DNA from: Treponema sp.
Lineage (GTDB): Bacteria > Spirochaetota > Spirochaetia > Treponematales > Treponemataceae
Length of the DNA: 64,000 nucleotides
Reading direction: 5' to 3'
NCBI GenBank assembly: GCA_017651065.1
Contig: JAGCDP010000047.1
Span: forward strand, 1-64,000
Under the pieces are notes generated by a model. The model searched no databases. It was given only the letters and a program-made list of their open reading frames with translations, and was not told the origin of the DNA. A program made the position numbers and the translations under genes. How positions within the stretch are numbered: the stretch's first letter is position 1; the number at the start of each line of letters is the position of its first letter. Positions 35,779 through 43,666 of this stretch are shown in pieces.

Positions 35779-36798
35779 TTAATCACAATAACAGAATAAA
35801 GTGAAGAATCGTACGTAATCAAAGATTCTCTGTCTGATTTCATAATTAATATTTATTACAGAGAAATTAACATGAAATTCAACCCTATAAACCTTCTGAT
35901 ATTTTTCACTGTATAAGAAGGCACCAAAATCACCTGCCGAAATTTCGGGTACCAGAAGTTCAGAACCAATTCTTGAATAAATTAGATATTCATCTACACC
36001 ACTGTTTTCAAGAGCTCCTGATTTATTAAGCTGATAAAAGTTCCACTCATCTTTCTGTTCACCTTCTTTTTTAGATTTTATAAACCCATTTATAATATCT
36101 GCAAAAGCTTCTTCTGTTTCAACATTCTTATATTCCTGAAAAGCTACAGATATGCTGTTTGTTCCGCCTCCGTAAATCAGGTAAAAATGGTCTTCATCAC
36201 TTAATTCGTCGGTTTCAATATCTTTTAATCGCAAAGCTCCCCAGTTGTTATTAAACAAAAGAAGCCCGAATTCATCATTAAACGGATGTATTTCATTAAA
36301 ATCATACAGAGTTATATTTTCATCAAATTCTTCATTATTGTAAGAATATTGAATTTCTTCATGACCGCTTGATTCATATTTATTTTCTACGGAATTATAT
36401 TTTTTAAGAAGAGCTTTTGTAAAAGGTGTATTAAGCTTGTTCTTTTTGATATAACTTTCTACTGACTTTTGAATATCTTTGTTTTTTACATCACGTAAAA
36501 AGTTTTCCATTTGAAGAGATATAAGGTCATTACGGCCTACAACAGAAAAAAATGAGGCTATCTGCTTTTCATCAGGAACAACTTCACCGCTTTCACATCT
36601 TTTAAGATATTTCCAGTTACCAATAAAGCTCGACATTTCATCCATGTCTGGTACATAAAGGAATCCTGGTTCCTGTGATTCATTTTGAGCTGAAGGCTCT
36701 GCAGTCTTTTTATCTGCCGATTTTGTACTTGTACATGAAATTAAAAAAACAGATAAAAGAATTGCTACAACTGAAATTCTATAAAGATTTTTTTTCAT
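35779..36798 (-). CDS. Lipoprotein of unknown function
   Basis: The 339-aa protein has a signal with lipobox LISC. The mature part begins with a Ser/Thr/Lys linker and then FIGNWKYL, an opening like that of small lipocalin-type or META-type ligand domains, but the rest (NFLRDVKNKDIQK, GLLLFNNNWGALRLKD) matches nothing I know. GGGAG precedes the ATG. It stands alone between the small TM gene and hisH. Confidence 0.75.
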   Translation of the reverse strand: MKKNLYRISVVAILLSVFLISCTSTKSADKKTAEPSAQNESQEPGFLYVPDMDEMSSFIGNWKYLKRCESGEVVPDEKQIASFFSVVGRNDLISLQMENFLRDVKNKDIQKSVESYIKKNKLNTPFTKALLKKYNSVENKYESSGHEEIQYSYNNEEFDENITLYDFNEIHPFNDEFGLLLFNNNWGALRLKDIETDELSDEDHFYLIYGGGTNSISVAFQEYKNVETEEAFADIINGFIKSKKEGEQKDEWNFYQLNKSGALENSGVDEYLIYSRIGSELLVPEISAGDFGAFLYSEKYQKVYRVEFHVNFSVININYEIRQRIFDYVRFFTLFCYCD

Positions 36799-36863
36799 AA
36801 AAAACTCCCAAACAATTATTATAGTTTAATTCTAAAGGCCTTTTAAAAAGAATTCAAGAATGC

Positions 36864-36869
36864 TATAAT
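36864..36869 (+). promoter_or_regulatory. hisH -10 box (leaderless)
   Basis: TATAAT ends 7 nt before the hisH ATG, and no SD is present. Confidence 0.5.
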
Positions 36870-36876
36870 ATGCGCT

Positions 36877-37506
36877 ATGGTTGGAATTATTGATTTTAAT
36901 GCCGGAAACATTACAAGTCTTGAACGCGCTCTGGAATACTTAAACATTCCTTATGTTTCTTCAAAAAATCCGGAAGAGCTTGCAAAGGCAAACTGCGACA
37001 GATTTATGTTCCCCGGCGACGGTGACGATGCTTACGCAATGAGTCAGCTTAAGGCCAGCGGCTTTGATGTTTTTGTACGCGAACAGGTTGCTCAAGGTAA
37101 ACTTCTTTTTGGAATCTGCGTTGGTTCTCAGATTATTTTTGAACATTCCGAAGAAGGCGACACAGAATGCCTTGGTCTTGTAAAAGGTTCAATCAAACAC
37201 ATTTATTCAATCAATCCAAAACTTAAAGAACAGAATCTTAAGGTTCCTCATATGGGCTGGAATAACATAAGCTTCGAAAACGGAGAATGTCCTTTACTTA
37301 AAGGAATTAAAAATGATTTTGATGTTTATTTTGTTCACTCGTATGTAATCTGCCCTACCGACCAGACTGTTGTAAAAGCCAGTGCAGATTATGGAATTAA
37401 AATCCCTGCTGTAATTCAAAGCGGAAATGTTTTTGCAAGTCAGTTCCACCCTGAAAAAAGCGGTGTTTCCGGATTAAAGATAATTGAAAATTATTGCAGA
37501 ATATAG
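36877..37506 (+). CDS. hisH: Imidazole glycerol phosphate synthase glutaminase subunit
   Basis: The 209-aa class I glutaminase supplies ammonia to HisF. The triad is present: Cys in GICVGSQ, His/Glu in SQFHPEKS. The oxyanion GDGD segment and HSYVICP also fit. The neighbouring hisF supports the call. No other histidine genes are within view, so the pair may instead serve a related amidation pathway, as in some O-antigen HisFH homologues. It is predicted leaderless. Confidence 0.92.
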   Translation: MVGIIDFNAGNITSLERALEYLNIPYVSSKNPEELAKANCDRFMFPGDGDDAYAMSQLKASGFDVFVREQVAQGKLLFGICVGSQIIFEHSEEGDTECLGLVKGSIKHIYSINPKLKEQNLKVPHMGWNNISFENGECPLLKGIKNDFDVYFVHSYVICPTDQTVVKASADYGIKIPAVIQSGNVFASQFHPEKSGVSGLKIIENYCRI

Positions 37507-37510
37507 TTGT

Positions 37511-37552
37511 CATTGTCGCGGTCCCTGAGGCTCTCGAAGGGCGACCCGACAA
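37511..37552. repeat. Composite palindrome (family A core inside GTCG/CGAC arms)
   Basis: CATTGTCG ... CGACAATC arms surround a variant family A core (GGTCCCTGAGGCTCTCGAAGG). One palindrome is nested in another, as if a family A element had entered a family B-type one. Confidence 0.75.
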
Positions 37553-37567
37553 TCTATCTTGAAAAAT

Positions 37568-37597
37568 GGATTACCGGGTCAAGCCCGGTAATGACGT
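37568..37597. repeat. Family B palindrome before hisF
   Basis: GATTACCGGGTCAAGCCCGG continues with TAATGACG. It has compensating base changes in both arms compared with other copies. It ends 9 bp before the hisF start. Confidence 0.85.
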
Positions 37598-37606
37598 GGA
37601 GTTAAA

Positions 37607-38371
37607 ATGTTAAAAAAACGAATTATAATTTGTCTTGATGTTAAGGATGGACGCACTACCAAGGGCGTTAAGTTTCAGAATAATATAGATATAGGTGATC
37701 CGGTTGAGATGGCTGCTGAGTATTACCGCCAGGGTGTAGACGAGCTTGTTTTTTACGACATCATTGCTTCTGCTCGTGGCCGTGGTCCAATTCTTGATTT
37801 AATTTCGCGAGTCGCACAGCAGGTATTCATTCCTTTTTGCGTTGGCGGAGGAATTGGTACTATTGAAGATATACGTTCTACAATTCTTGCAGGGGCCGAA
37901 AAGGTTTCTCTCAACAGTCAGGCTGTAAAAAATCCCGGGCTGATTACTGAGGGAGCCAGAGTATTCGGGAATCAGAGTATTGTTCTTGGAATGGATGTTC
38001 GCCGGGACCCTACAAAACCAAGCGGCTTTGGAACAACAATAAACGGCGGTCGCGTAGACACAGGACTGGACGCTCTTGAATGGGCAAAGCGCGGTGTAGA
38101 ACTTGGCGCCGGCGAAATTGTTCTGAACTCCATGGATGCCGATGGAACTAAAAACGGCTACGATATTGAACTGACCCGATTGATTTCTGAAAACGTTCCT
38201 GTTCCTGTAATTGCAAGTGGTGGCGGCGGAACTCCAAAACACCTGGCAGACGTACTTACAGCCGGCAAAGCAGACGCAGCCTTAGTTGCCAGCATGGTTC
38301 ATAACGGCACTTATACTGTAGGTCAGATTAAAGAAGAATTAGCAAAAGACGGAATTCCTATGAGGATGTAG
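37607..38371 (+). CDS. hisF: Imidazole glycerol phosphate synthase cyclase subunit
   Basis: The 254-aa TIM-barrel enzyme closes the imidazole ring. Catalytic Asp residues are in ICLDVKDGR and LNSMDADGTKNGYD, phosphate-binding loops are VGGGIGT and ASGGGG, and the barrel is complete. The gene follows hisH after a 100-bp gap filled with palindromic repeats. The region ADVLTAGKADAALVASMVHNG fits HisF. Its role in histidine synthesis is inferred and depends on the rest of the pathway elsewhere in the genome. Confidence 0.92.
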   Translation: MLKKRIIICLDVKDGRTTKGVKFQNNIDIGDPVEMAAEYYRQGVDELVFYDIIASARGRGPILDLISRVAQQVFIPFCVGGGIGTIEDIRSTILAGAEKVSLNSQAVKNPGLITEGARVFGNQSIVLGMDVRRDPTKPSGFGTTINGGRVDTGLDALEWAKRGVELGAGEIVLNSMDADGTKNGYDIELTRLISENVPVPVIASGGGGTPKHLADVLTAGKADAALVASMVHNGTYTVGQIKEELAKDGIPMRM

Positions 38372-38400
38372 ATACCGGTTGCTCGCATAGTCTTTTAGGC

Positions 38401-38556
38401 TTACTCCATAACCATCACCGACTTGAGGAGAATATTTGAACGGATTGTGTCTAAAATAACCTGATTGTATTCATTCATAACAGCAAAATCTTTTTTACAT
38501 ACTACGCAGTCTGTTTTTTCATAAAAACAATGCTCATGATAGCTTAATAGCCGCAT
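38401..38556 (-). CDS. Short Cys/His-containing ORF, possibly a gene remnant
   Basis: A 51-aa frame runs from ATG 38556 with GGAAAG just before it. It holds YHEHCFYEKTDCVVC, a possible zinc-binding cluster (HxHC ... CxxC), and then a helical tail. Directly upstream, another frame (about 38534-38690) has normal coding character (VDNPNLTDIHASSEPPV) and overlaps this one, so the two may be parts of one gene broken by a frameshift. No family was recognised. The region lies behind the decayed ATPase gene. Confidence 0.35.
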   Translation of the reverse strand: MRLLSYHEHCFYEKTDCVVCKKDFAVMNEYNQVILDTIRSNILLKSVMVME

Positions 38557-38658
38557 TTATCTTTCCAGAACTTTGTGTATCTATTACAGGAGGTTCAGAA
38601 CTTGCATGTATATCTGTTAGATTTGGATTGTCTACATTTTCAAGTACAATAGATTCAA

Positions 38659-39753
38659 TTATATTTTCACTTTGCCCAAGAATAAATCAATCACATTAAT
38701 ATGATGAACTCCTTCCTGTTGATCCGGGTACTTATCGAGCGAGATGATATAACGAGGATAGCCATCCTTTATACTCCTGAAAGGACGGTATTCACGTTCT
38801 TTTATTTTTTCTGTAGCCTTATCATCTTCGCCATGCAAGGTATATGTAACCTGTATGTAAGCATAAGATTGATTTTTATCCCTGACTATAAAATCACACT
38901 CAAAATTACCAATTATACCTACGCTGACTTCATATTCGTGACTTCTCAAATACAGATAAACAAGATTTTCAAGTGTTGGGCCAAAACTCATACGATTATC
39001 AGTATTTGTTGAAAAATATATTGCCATATCTGCTAGATAATATTTTTGATCACGTTTGATTGATTTTTTGCTTTTTAAATCAAAACGATTACATTCATTA
39101 ATGATTTTTGCTTTTTGTAAATCTTCGATATAGCCCCGGACAGTACTTGGCTTTGTTGAAAAACCTTCAGCCTTTAAGCAGTTGATTAGATTTGAAATTA
39201 AAAACGGAGCTGAATAATTGTTTATCAAAAAACTTTGCACTCGTTCATAAACTGCAATATTTGAAATTCGTTTTCTTGTCTTAACGTCCTTTTCAAATAT
39301 CTCACTTATGATTCCACGCGTATATGTCTGACGGGCATTCATATCAGGGAATTCCAAAGTTTTAGGAAAACCGCCGTTTATTATATATTCATTGAATTCT
39401 TTTTCCATGTCGGAATCAATCGGAATTTTGAAGAATTTTTTCATTTCAAGAAATTCGTAAAAGTCCAGTGGGAAAGTCTCAAATGAAAGATAACGTCCTG
39501 TAAGTTTAGTTGTGATTTCATCACTTAGAAGATAAGAATTTGAACCTGTCAGAAAAACAGAATAACCTTCTTCAGAGTATGCTTGCACTACACTTTCAAA
39601 GTTTTTTACATTCTGAACTTCATCAATAAAAAGATAATGAAAGCCTTCAGTGGTAATTAAAGATTCAATTTTTTCTTCAAGTTGTTCTGCAGTTTTTATA
39701 TTTTTAAAACCACGCTTGTCCAATGGAAGGTATATGTTTTTTTCTTCTTCCAC
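38659..39753 (-). pseudogene. AAA_14/DUF4143-type ATPase, N-terminally truncated (no P-loop)
   Basis: A 364-aa frame starts with GTG and has the Walker B region (HYLFIDEVQN), sensor GSNSYLL, the AAA_14 signature ETFPLDFYEFLE, a wHTH segment and the C-terminal DUF4143 nuclease-like domain (FECDFIVRD). The Walker A loop that should precede IYLPLDKRGFKN is missing. In the same frame upstream there is HLYQNGV and then TAG (39774-39772), FQYKEL and TAA (39795-39793), so the start of the gene has decayed. ATP binding is not possible as encoded. Intact members are putative toxin- or defence-like ATPases often found as orphans. Confidence 0.75.
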
Positions 39754-39872
39754 ACCATTCTGGTATAAGTGCTATAACTCCTTATATTGGAATTATATCA
39801 CATAAATGCCGTTTTAGGGTACTATTTTTAATATTTTTTAATTTTAGTACCTTGAATCCCTGTTTTAAGAGA

Positions 39873-40286
39873 TCATTTCTGTTTTTCATCTACGAGATAA
39901 CGTGCTCGAGACGATTCGGTTTCGAAGACGTCTATACAGTACAAGACAGGTTCAGGTTTGCCTGCTGCATACGAAAGGTCTATTCCCTCTTTTTTAAGCA
40001 GCTCCACTACTCCGTTGTAAATGTACATGGCAATGCGTTCTGCACTTGGGTTCTGGTCAAACACAGACAGATCATTTAAGTTAGTGTGATCTAACTGTTT
40101 GCAGACCTGACGGAGCGCACCTTTGAGCTTTGTAAAATCAAGCAGCATGCCGCCTTCGTTGAGCTTTGGACCCCGGACATGTGCATATACTTTATAGTTG
40201 TGACCGTGCAGATTTTCGCACTTGCCGTTATAATCGCGTAAAAAATGTGCCGCAGCAAAATCGGCTGTTACCCGTACTTCAAACAT
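39873..40286 (-). CDS. queD: 6-carboxy-tetrahydropterin synthase (queuosine pathway)
   Basis: The 137-aa enzyme converts dihydroneopterin triphosphate to CPH4, the first dedicated step to queuosine. Zinc ligands are His14 (AAAHFL), His27 and His29 (LHGHNY). The catalytic Cys23 (CENLHGH) and Asp65-His66 (DHTNLN) are present. It is divergent from murE with a 51-bp gap. It lacks an SD; TATATT (40298-40293) ends 6 nt before the ATG, so it is predicted leaderless. Confidence 0.93.
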   Translation of the reverse strand: MFEVRVTADFAAAHFLRDYNGKCENLHGHNYKVYAHVRGPKLNEGGMLLDFTKLKGALRQVCKQLDHTNLNDLSVFDQNPSAERIAMYIYNGVVELLKKEGIDLSYAAGKPEPVLYCIDVFETESSRARYLVDEKQK

Positions 40287-40292
40287 ATTATA

Positions 40293-40331
40293 AATATATC
40301 ACTTTTATATTTTTGCGCAAAGGGTTATAAT
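40293..40331. promoter_or_regulatory. Divergent leaderless promoters of queD and murE
   Basis: For queD, TATATT (40298-40293, minus strand) is 6 nt from its ATG. For murE, TATAAT (40326-40331, plus strand) is 6 nt (ACAAGT) from ATG 40338. Neither gene has a ribosome site at normal spacing. Confidence 0.5.
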
Positions 40332-40337
40332 ACAAGT

Positions 40338-42089
40338 ATGAAAAAACTTCTTTCGCAGATTCTGCCGGCGTTCCAGAACGCAGTGGTGGCGGCAGATGGC
40401 ACTAAAATAGATGATTTATCGGAAATAAATGATATTCCTGTTACAAACCTTGTATTTGATTCCCGCGAAGTAACAAAGAACTCTCTTTTTTTTGCACTTC
40501 CAGGAACTCACACAGACGGAAACAATTTTATTGAACAGGCAATTTTAGCAGGAGCAAATGCTGTTGTTTTTCAGGGAAAGTTAACTCCTTCTCAGCAGCA
40601 GGATGTTGCAGAAGCAATTATTAAACGAACAATGAATAATGCGCTTTCTGATGAAACTCCAAAGTTTGCCCCGGCACTTATAAATGTTCCGGATGCCCGC
40701 TATGCAATGGCACCTCTTTCTGCACGCTTTTACGATAATCCAAGTGAACGGCTCATTGTTATTGGTGTAACCGGAACAGAAGGAAAATCAAGTACTGTAA
40801 GCTTTATATGGCAGCTGCTTCGTGTATGCGGACAAAAGGCAGGTTTTATTTCTACAGTTGAATATTCATTTGGCGAAGACGCTCTTCCAAATCCGCAGCA
40901 TCAGACAACGCCGGAAGCACCAATCATTCAGCATCACTTAAACGAAATGCTCGAAAACGGCTGTAAATATGCAGTTGTAGAAACTTCTTCTCACGGACTT
41001 TCTACAAAGCTTAACCGCTGTGGAAATATCCTTTTTGACTGCGGCTGTTTTATGAATGTAACTCTTGAACATCTTGAGTTCCACAAAAACTTTGAAACAT
41101 ATCGCAGTGACAAGGCAAATCTTTTCCGCGCCCTTGATAAGCACGATCATATAAAAACAATTGCCGGAGAAAAACAGAAAATCAATTCTATTGGGATTGT
41201 AAATCTTGAAGATCCTTCGGCAGAATATTTTGTACAGGCAACAAAGCATCCGGTATACGGTTTTACAACAGAAGGAAAAGCCGGAAAGGCTGCAGCAGAA
41301 TCTGGCAGTGATGCAACTCCGCTTCCTGCAATCCCTGATAACCTTCGCTATATGACAGCACGAAACATTGCGTCTGCAACTTATGGACTGACTTTTGATG
41401 TAGATGCCGACGGTGAAAATGCAATTTATCCTGCAAATTATGACCCGGTACAGCCGCGCCCACGAACTCATTTTTCTGTGAGAGCTTCTCTTCCGGGAGC
41501 CTTTAATGCCTATAACCTTATGGCAGCAATTACAGCAGTGAGCAGTGTAACAGAGATGTCTTTTGAAGAAGTAGCAGCTAAAGTGCCACAGCTTACTCCA
41601 ATTAAAGGACGCATGACAGTAATTGATCAGGGACAGCCGTTTGAACTGATTGTTGATTATGCTCACACCCCTTCGAGCTTTGAAACAATTTTCCCTCCAA
41701 TCCGCAAGCGTTGTAACGGAAGGATTTTTGCAGTATTCGGAAGTGGTGGTGAACGCGATCTTACAAAGCGACCGCTCCAGGGACAGATTGCAGCAAGATT
41801 CTGTGATGTAATTGTTCTTGCAGATGAAGACCCTCGTGGCGAAGATCCTGTTGAACTTCTTAAAATGATTGCAGTTGGCGCCGAAAAAGAAGGAAAGGTC
41901 ATGGGTGAAAATCTTTTTATAATTCACGACAGACCACAGGCAATCCGAGAAACATTTAAAATGGCTTCAAAAGGAGACATTGTTCTTCTTTTGGGTAAAT
42001 CACACGAAAACAGTATAATTTACAAGAATTACACAATGCCTTATGATGAAATTTCTGAGGCAAAGAAGGCATTACAGGAGATTTTATGA
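40338..42089 (+). CDS. murE: UDP-MurNAc-tripeptide synthetase (Mur ligase E)
   Basis: The 583-aa enzyme adds the third stem-peptide residue in peptidoglycan synthesis. The ATP loop is GVTGTEGKSS, and the UDP-binding N-domain (VFDSREV, FFALPGTHTDG) and C-domain are complete. An insert of about 50 residues (near AGKAAAESGSDATPLP) is extra. At the DNPR position of DAP-type enzymes it has EDPRGED. Treponemes are known to use ornithine in this position, so an L-Orn substrate is inferred. The downstream ddl overlaps by 4 bp (ATGA). Confidence 0.92.
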   Translation: MKKLLSQILPAFQNAVVAADGTKIDDLSEINDIPVTNLVFDSREVTKNSLFFALPGTHTDGNNFIEQAILAGANAVVFQGKLTPSQQQDVAEAIIKRTMNNALSDETPKFAPALINVPDARYAMAPLSARFYDNPSERLIVIGVTGTEGKSSTVSFIWQLLRVCGQKAGFISTVEYSFGEDALPNPQHQTTPEAPIIQHHLNEMLENGCKYAVVETSSHGLSTKLNRCGNILFDCGCFMNVTLEHLEFHKNFETYRSDKANLFRALDKHDHIKTIAGEKQKINSIGIVNLEDPSAEYFVQATKHPVYGFTTEGKAGKAAAESGSDATPLPAIPDNLRYMTARNIASATYGLTFDVDADGENAIYPANYDPVQPRPRTHFSVRASLPGAFNAYNLMAAITAVSSVTEMSFEEVAAKVPQLTPIKGRMTVIDQGQPFELIVDYAHTPSSFETIFPPIRKRCNGRIFAVFGSGGERDLTKRPLQGQIAARFCDVIVLADEDPRGEDPVELLKMIAVGAEKEGKVMGENLFIIHDRPQAIRETFKMASKGDIVLLLGKSHENSIIYKNYTMPYDEISEAKKALQEIL

Positions 42090-43216
42090 ATATAGCAGTA
42101 ATATATGGCGGCCGTTCGGGCGAGCATGAAGTAAGCTTGATTTCTGCAGCAGCAATTGCAAACGGCATTAATAGAGAAAACAAGGTAATCTTAATTGGCA
42201 TTACAAAAGAAGGCAAATGGTATCTTCAGGATGATTCTGAATATGAAAGAATCTGCAAGGATACAAAAGCCGTTCTTTCTATAAAAGAAGATGAATCAAA
42301 AGCAGTGAGCATTGTTCCTGCCGGCAAAAAGCATGCCTTTGTTGTTGGCGGAAAACCTCTTGATATTGATGTAGTTTTCCCTGCCCTTCACGGAACATAT
42401 GGCGAAGATGGAACTATTCAAGGATTGTTTGAAATGGCAGACATTCCTTATGTAGGCTGCACACATCTTTCTTCTGCAATCACAATGGACAAAGAAAAAA
42501 CAAAAATGATATGGCAGAGCGTTGGACTTCCTGTTGTTCCTTATGTATGCATTAAGCGCAGCGTTATTTTAGACAGCATTGTTTATGATGCAGTAATTGA
42601 AGAAACAGAAAAAGAACTTGGATATCCTATGTTTGTAAAGCCATGTTGTGCAGGAAGTTCGAACGGAGCTTCTAAAGCAAAAAATAGAAAAGAACTTGGC
42701 TATGCAATTATGGAAGCCTTTAACTGGGATGATAAGATTCTTGTAGAAAAATCTCTGGACAATGCACGCGAAATTGAATGTTCAGTTACAGGAAACTCAG
42801 TTACCTTCCCTGCCGACAGTGATGACGAAGCTGTAGTTGCTTATATTCCTGGCGAAATTGTTCCTAATCATGATTTTTATGATTTTGATGCAAAATATAA
42901 TGATCCCGACGGTGCAAACCTTTTGATTCCGGCAGAGCTTACCGAAAATGATCTTGAAAAAATCCGTAAGACTGCCTGTGCCGCTTACAAGGTTTTAGAT
43001 GCAACAGGTCTTTCGCGCGTAGATTTCTTTATTGATAAGAATACAAAACAGGTTTATTTGAATGAAATTAATACAATGCCAGGCTTTACACCAATAAGCA
43101 TGTTCCCTAAGATGTGTGATGCAGCAGGGCTGAAGTTTGAACCACTTGTAGACCTTCTTATTAAAGAAGCTGTTGCAAGATACGAAGCCAAGCAGAAGCT
43201 TAGTACAAGCAGATAA
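42086..43216 (+). CDS. ddl: D-alanine--D-alanine ligase
   Basis: The 376-aa ATP-grasp enzyme makes the D-Ala-D-Ala end of the stem peptide. Motifs include YGGRSGEHEVSLISA, HGTYGEDGTIQGL, CAGSSNGASKA and LNEINTMPGFTPISMFPKM. All the usual Ddl residues are present. The ATG overlaps the murE TGA, so the two are translationally coupled. A strong terminator follows. Confidence 0.95.
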   Translation: MNIAVIYGGRSGEHEVSLISAAAIANGINRENKVILIGITKEGKWYLQDDSEYERICKDTKAVLSIKEDESKAVSIVPAGKKHAFVVGGKPLDIDVVFPALHGTYGEDGTIQGLFEMADIPYVGCTHLSSAITMDKEKTKMIWQSVGLPVVPYVCIKRSVILDSIVYDAVIEETEKELGYPMFVKPCCAGSSNGASKAKNRKELGYAIMEAFNWDDKILVEKSLDNAREIECSVTGNSVTFPADSDDEAVVAYIPGEIVPNHDFYDFDAKYNDPDGANLLIPAELTENDLEKIRKTACAAYKVLDATGLSRVDFFIDKNTKQVYLNEINTMPGFTPISMFPKMCDAAGLKFEPLVDLLIKEAVARYEAKQKLSTSR

Positions 43217-43242
43217 CAGTTATAAGACATGTAAACAAAAAG

Positions 43243-43276
43243 GCCCGAAAACTATTTGTTTTCGGGCTTATTATTT
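43243..43276. terminator. Bidirectional rho-independent terminator
   Basis: The 10-bp stem GCCCGAAAAC/GTTTTCGGGC has a 5-nt loop (43243-43267). Plus-strand TTATTATTT and minus-strand CTTTTTGTTT flanks serve ddl and the convergent small gene respectively. Confidence 0.85.
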
Positions 43277-43293
43277 AACTTTTTATACTTAAA

Positions 43294-43515
43294 CTAGCAG
43301 TTAAGGATACGGAGGATCTTTCCGTTGAGGATCATGAGAATCAAGTCAAGAATCCAGATGATGTTCCATCCAAAGAGCAAGCGGATGATACCAGCAATAA
43401 TTTTACCTTCCTTAAATCTTGTGAGCCATCCACAAAGCCAAGCTGTAACAGGAATGATTGCAAGAATAATACTGATCAATCTTCCCAATCCAAAATAGTC
43501 TTTTCCTTTTGCCAT
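43294..43515 (-). CDS. Small membrane protein
   Basis: The 73-aa protein has two hydrophobic helices (about 11-31 and 42-66), joined by TRFKEGKIIAG. It is gene-like, with AAGGAG eight bases before the ATG at 43515; the longer frame from 43557 has no ribosome site. No family was recognised. It resembles short stress-related membrane proteins only in size. It is flanked by the ddl terminator. Confidence 0.7.
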   Translation of the reverse strand: MAKGKDYFGLGRLISIILAIIPVTAWLCGWLTRFKEGKIIAGIIRLLFGWNIIWILDLILMILNGKILRILNC

Positions 43516-43666
43516 TTCGACACTCCTTAAAATAAGTATATTATTATTATAAACCATAATTGTAGAAAATAAAGAAATTTTTACAGATTTTACTAAATTG
43601 ACTACAAATCCATTCTATGTTAAAATAATATAATTATTTTAAACATTAAATTAAAAGGGTAATAAT

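Noticed and set aside
40938..41927. Long minus-strand frame opposite murE
   Set aside because: Cys/Lys-rich composition and complete overlap with a well-supported gene mark it as a shadow.
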